Part shown: piece by piece, positions 61,624 through 64,000 of the stretch | Position numbering within the stretch: the first letter of the stretch is position 1 | How the letters are laid out: each line of letters begins with the position of its first letter | Assembly (NCBI RefSeq): GCF_042675745.1 | Contig: NZ_JBHTJM010000005.1 | Span: 1 to 64,000, forward strand | DNA from: Pseudofulvibacter geojedonensis | GTDB taxonomy: Bacteria > Bacteroidota > Bacteroidia > Flavobacteriales > Flavobacteriaceae | Reading direction: 5' to 3' | DNA: 64,000 nucleotides | Notes under the pieces: model-generated | What the model was told of the DNA's origin: nothing | Databases searched by the model: none | What the model saw: only the letters and a program-made list of their open reading frames with translations | Made by a program: the position numbers and the translations under genes

Positions 61624-63924
61624 ATGGCTAAAAAAACGGTAAAAAAAGCTGCAAAAAAAGGCACCACTAGTTATAAGAAATTCATCAAATGGTTTTGGAT
61701 GCTTTTCTGCTTAGCAATTTTAACCATTGCACTTCCATTCGTTTTAGCAGCTACAGGTGCTTTAGGCGATATGCCTGACCATACGGTTTTAGAAAACCCT
61801 AAAACAGATTTAGCTGCTGAAATTATTAGTGCTGACGGAAAAACTTTAGGTAAGTTTTATTTAACCGATAACAGAACACCTGTTGAATACGAAGATTTAT
61901 CTAAACACTTAGTTGATAACCTAGTTGCCACTGAAGATGAACGCTTTTACGAACACTCTGGCATTGATTTTAAAAGAACATTAAGTGCTATTTTATTTAT
62001 GGGAACTCGAGGAGGAGGAAGTACCATTACTCAACAATTAGCTAAACTTTTATATCATCAAAATAAAACAAAAGACAATAGGATTGTACAAAAAATAAAG
62101 GAATATGTTATTGCTACTCGTTTAGAGCGTCAATACACCAAAGAGGAAATCATTACTATGTATTATAACATTTATGATTTTGGTAATAATGGTGACGGTA
62201 TTCGTTCTGCAGCAAGAATCTATTTTGGAAAAGAACCTAAAAATTTAGATGTAGAAGAGTCTGCCATGTTAGTAGGTATGTTTAAAAATTCTTCTTTGTA
62301 TAATCCTATCAGGAATCCAAAAGGTGTTAAAAACAGAACCAATGTAGTTTTTAAACAAATGGCTCGTAACGGACTTATAACTCCAGAACAAAAAGATTCC
62401 TTACAAAAACTACCATTGAAACTAAACTTTACTCCAGAAACGCATAATGCAGGTTTAGCTACTTATTTTAGGGAACATTTGCGATCTGAAATGCATAAAT
62501 GGATAAAGGAACACCCAAAAGAAGATGGAGAAAAATACAGTTTGTACAAAGATGGTTTAAAAATTTATACCACCATAGATTCTCGTATGCAAGAGTACGC
62601 TGAAAATGCAGTTACTAGACATATGAAAAATCTACAAAATGAGTTTGACAAGCAAAACAAAAAAAACAAAACAGCACCTTTTAGAGGATTAAATAACAAA
62701 GAAATTGAGCGCTCTTTGTTAACCGCTATGAAACGATCTGAGCGTTATAGAGTATACACTAAAGAATTAAAAAAATCTAAAAAAGAAGCTTTAGCCTCTT
62801 TCAATAAGAAAACTAAAATGCGTGTATTTTCTTGGAAAGGAGACATAGATACTATCATGACTCCAAAAGATTCGATACGTTATTATAAAAAATTCTTTAG
62901 AACAGGTTTATTATCTATAGAACCACAAACTGGTCATGTAAAAGCCTGGGTTGGAGGAATTAACCAAAAACACTTTAAGTACGACCATGCTAAACAAGGT
63001 AAAAGACAAGTAGGTTCTACTTTTAAACCTTTTTTATATGCTACAGCTATAGACCAATTAAAATACTCACCTTGTGAGGTTATGCAAGATGCTTATTACT
63101 GTATTCCTGAAGGTAGACATGGAAACTTACAAGATTGGTGTCCTAAAAACTCTAATGGAAAATATTCTGGCGATGTTACACTGAAAAAAGCGCTAGCTAA
63201 CTCCATTAACACTATTTCAGCTCGTTTAATGGATGAAGTTGGGCCGAAAAATGTTATTAAAATGGCTAATAATTTAGGTGTTACTTCAGAAATTCAAGAG
63301 TTCCCTTCTATAGCATTAGGAACCGTTGATTTAAGTCTTTATGAAATGGTAAATTCATATAGTACTTTAGCCAATATGGGGCAATATATTAAACCTTCTA
63401 TTATTTTACGAATAGAAGATAAAAACGGGGCTGTTTTAGACCAAATGGACTTAGAAACGAAAGATGTCTTAAGTAAAGAGTCTGCCTATGTTACTTTAAA
63501 ATTAATGGAAGGTGTAACCCAAAATGGATCTGGTGTTCGTTTAAGAAGCGGATGGACAAGATTACCTAAATTAACTACAGGTTTTCCATATAAATTTACC
63601 AATCCAATAGCTGGTAAAACAGGTACCACTCAAAACCAATCAGATGGTTGGTTCATGGGGGTAGTTCCGAATTTAGTTACTGGAGTTTGGGTTGGAGCAG
63701 AAGATAGAGCAGTTCATTTTAGCTCTGTAACATACGGTCAAGGAGCAACTATGGCTTTGCCTATTTGGGCATTATACATGAAAGATTGCTATAATAACAA
63801 AGACTTGGGCATATCTGATGGGGAATTTGAGAAACCTGAAAATTTACGAATTGAAGTTGACTGTAAAAAATTCTCAAAAAATGCAGATGATAATGATCCT
63901 AACGATATTGATTTAGGTATTTAA
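61624..63924 (+). CDS. Penicillin-binding protein 1A (bifunctional transglycosylase/transpeptidase)
   Basis: The 766-residue protein has one N-terminal membrane helix (WFWMLFCLAILTIALPFVLA), a GT51 transglycosylase domain (ATEDERFYEHSGIDF, GGSTITQQLAK, RQYTKEEIITMYYN) and a transpeptidase domain with STFK (Ser465, Lys468), NSINT as SxN and KTGTTQNQSDGW. It polymerises and crosslinks peptidoglycan on the outer face of the inner membrane. The start is 7 nt after gldH, so they are one operon. A Lys-rich N-terminus precedes the helix. Confidence 0.94.
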   Translation: MAKKTVKKAAKKGTTSYKKFIKWFWMLFCLAILTIALPFVLAATGALGDMPDHTVLENPKTDLAAEIISADGKTLGKFYLTDNRTPVEYEDLSKHLVDNLVATEDERFYEHSGIDFKRTLSAILFMGTRGGGSTITQQLAKLLYHQNKTKDNRIVQKIKEYVIATRLERQYTKEEIITMYYNIYDFGNNGDGIRSAARIYFGKEPKNLDVEESAMLVGMFKNSSLYNPIRNPKGVKNRTNVVFKQMARNGLITPEQKDSLQKLPLKLNFTPETHNAGLATYFREHLRSEMHKWIKEHPKEDGEKYSLYKDGLKIYTTIDSRMQEYAENAVTRHMKNLQNEFDKQNKKNKTAPFRGLNNKEIERSLLTAMKRSERYRVYTKELKKSKKEALASFNKKTKMRVFSWKGDIDTIMTPKDSIRYYKKFFRTGLLSIEPQTGHVKAWVGGINQKHFKYDHAKQGKRQVGSTFKPFLYATAIDQLKYSPCEVMQDAYYCIPEGRHGNLQDWCPKNSNGKYSGDVTLKKALANSINTISARLMDEVGPKNVIKMANNLGVTSEIQEFPSIALGTVDLSLYEMVNSYSTLANMGQYIKPSIILRIEDKNGAVLDQMDLETKDVLSKESAYVTLKLMEGVTQNGSGVRLRSGWTRLPKLTTGFPYKFTNPIAGKTGTTQNQSDGWFMGVVPNLVTGVWVGAEDRAVHFSSVTYGQGATMALPIWALYMKDCYNNKDLGISDGEFEKPENLRIEVDCKKFSKNADDNDPNDIDLGI

Positions 63925-63940
63925 ACAACACAATACAACA

Positions 63941-64000
63941 ATGATTAACAGAACAGTGCAAAATGTCTCAAAGGCATTAGAAGGTATAACCAACGGAATG
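63941..64000 (+). CDS. Start of 3-oxoacid CoA-transferase subunit A (truncated by window end)
   Basis: The 20 visible residues (MINRTVQNVSKALEGITNGM) match the N-terminus of SCOT-type CoA transferase alpha subunits, which move CoA between succinyl-CoA and acetoacetate. The rest lies beyond the window. It starts 16 nt after PBP1A. Confidence 0.75.
   Translation, partial: MINRTVQNVSKALEGITNGM

Noticed and set aside
1..64000. CRISPR arrays, tRNA or rRNA genes, insertion sequences, prophage
   Set aside because: No regularly spaced repeats, cloverleaf-like segments, transposase or phage structural genes were seen on reading both strands; a tRNAscan or IS search would settle it.

Overview
The window is AT-rich chromosomal DNA from a member of the Bacteroidota, almost certainly a marine Flavobacteriaceae. 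Supporting signs are T9SS sorting domains (type A and type B), the gliding gene gldH next to ricT and a class A PBP, BlaI/M56 and sigma/beta-barrel pairs, HU-CCDC81/SPOR and DUF4407 proteins, and promoters of the Bacteroidota -7 type TAnnTTTG. I see no rRNA, tRNA, CRISPR array, insertion sequence or prophage. The window starts inside a T9SS type B protein and ends inside a CoA-transferase subunit A gene.

Layout. 1-9.3 kb: secreted M28 peptidase, a BlaI/M56 pair with palindromic operators, a duplicated-domain secreted protein, DUF4407, a sporadic DUF6119 protein and a GH25 lysozyme lipoprotein. 9.3-14 kb: two related haem lipoproteins and a nitrilase-like protein; a 24-bp box is shared by two of their promoters at identical spacing. 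14-17.1 kb: an accessory patch with AbiGi-like and AIPR abortive-infection genes, each followed by an imperfect palindrome resembling a gene-cassette recombination site. 17.2-23.9 kb: a complete 4-hydroxyproline catabolic cluster (epimerase, D-hydroxyproline oxidase, deaminase, ketoglutarate-semialdehyde dehydrogenase, AraC regulator), interrupted by a nonsense-truncated four-helix-bundle gene. 23.9-26.6 kb: small unknowns, MmcQ/YjbR, DUF4230 and a cyclase-family hydrolase.

26.7-42.4 kb: seven histidine kinases of the HisKA_2 type on one strand. Five have TPR sensors, one a reg_prop/Y_Y_Y propeller and one a multi-pass membrane sensor. No response regulator lies beside them. 42.4-64 kb: conserved housekeeping genes, namely hemW, a DinB/YfiT protein, ruvC, an LPG-synthase-like flippase, GT2, BI-1, a thioesterase, HU-SPOR, dprA, trpS, plsC, a sigma factor with a membrane-spanning beta-barrel partner, recA, trhO, ricT, gldH, PBP1A and the start of scoA.

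Several gene starts differ from simple longest-ORF calls. Two genes (the kinase at 26735-28813 and hemW at 42467-43603) have complete N-termini only if an ATT or ATC start is accepted. Three long starts (LhpC-like, AraC, thioesterase) are rejected because they lie upstream of or inside a -7 promoter element. The strongest candidates for something undescribed are the cassette-like defence patch, the haem-lipoprotein/nitrilase regulon, the orphan kinase array with its shared N-terminal module, a 73-nt repeat beside two sporadic genes, and a structured intergenic RNA candidate upstream of trhO.
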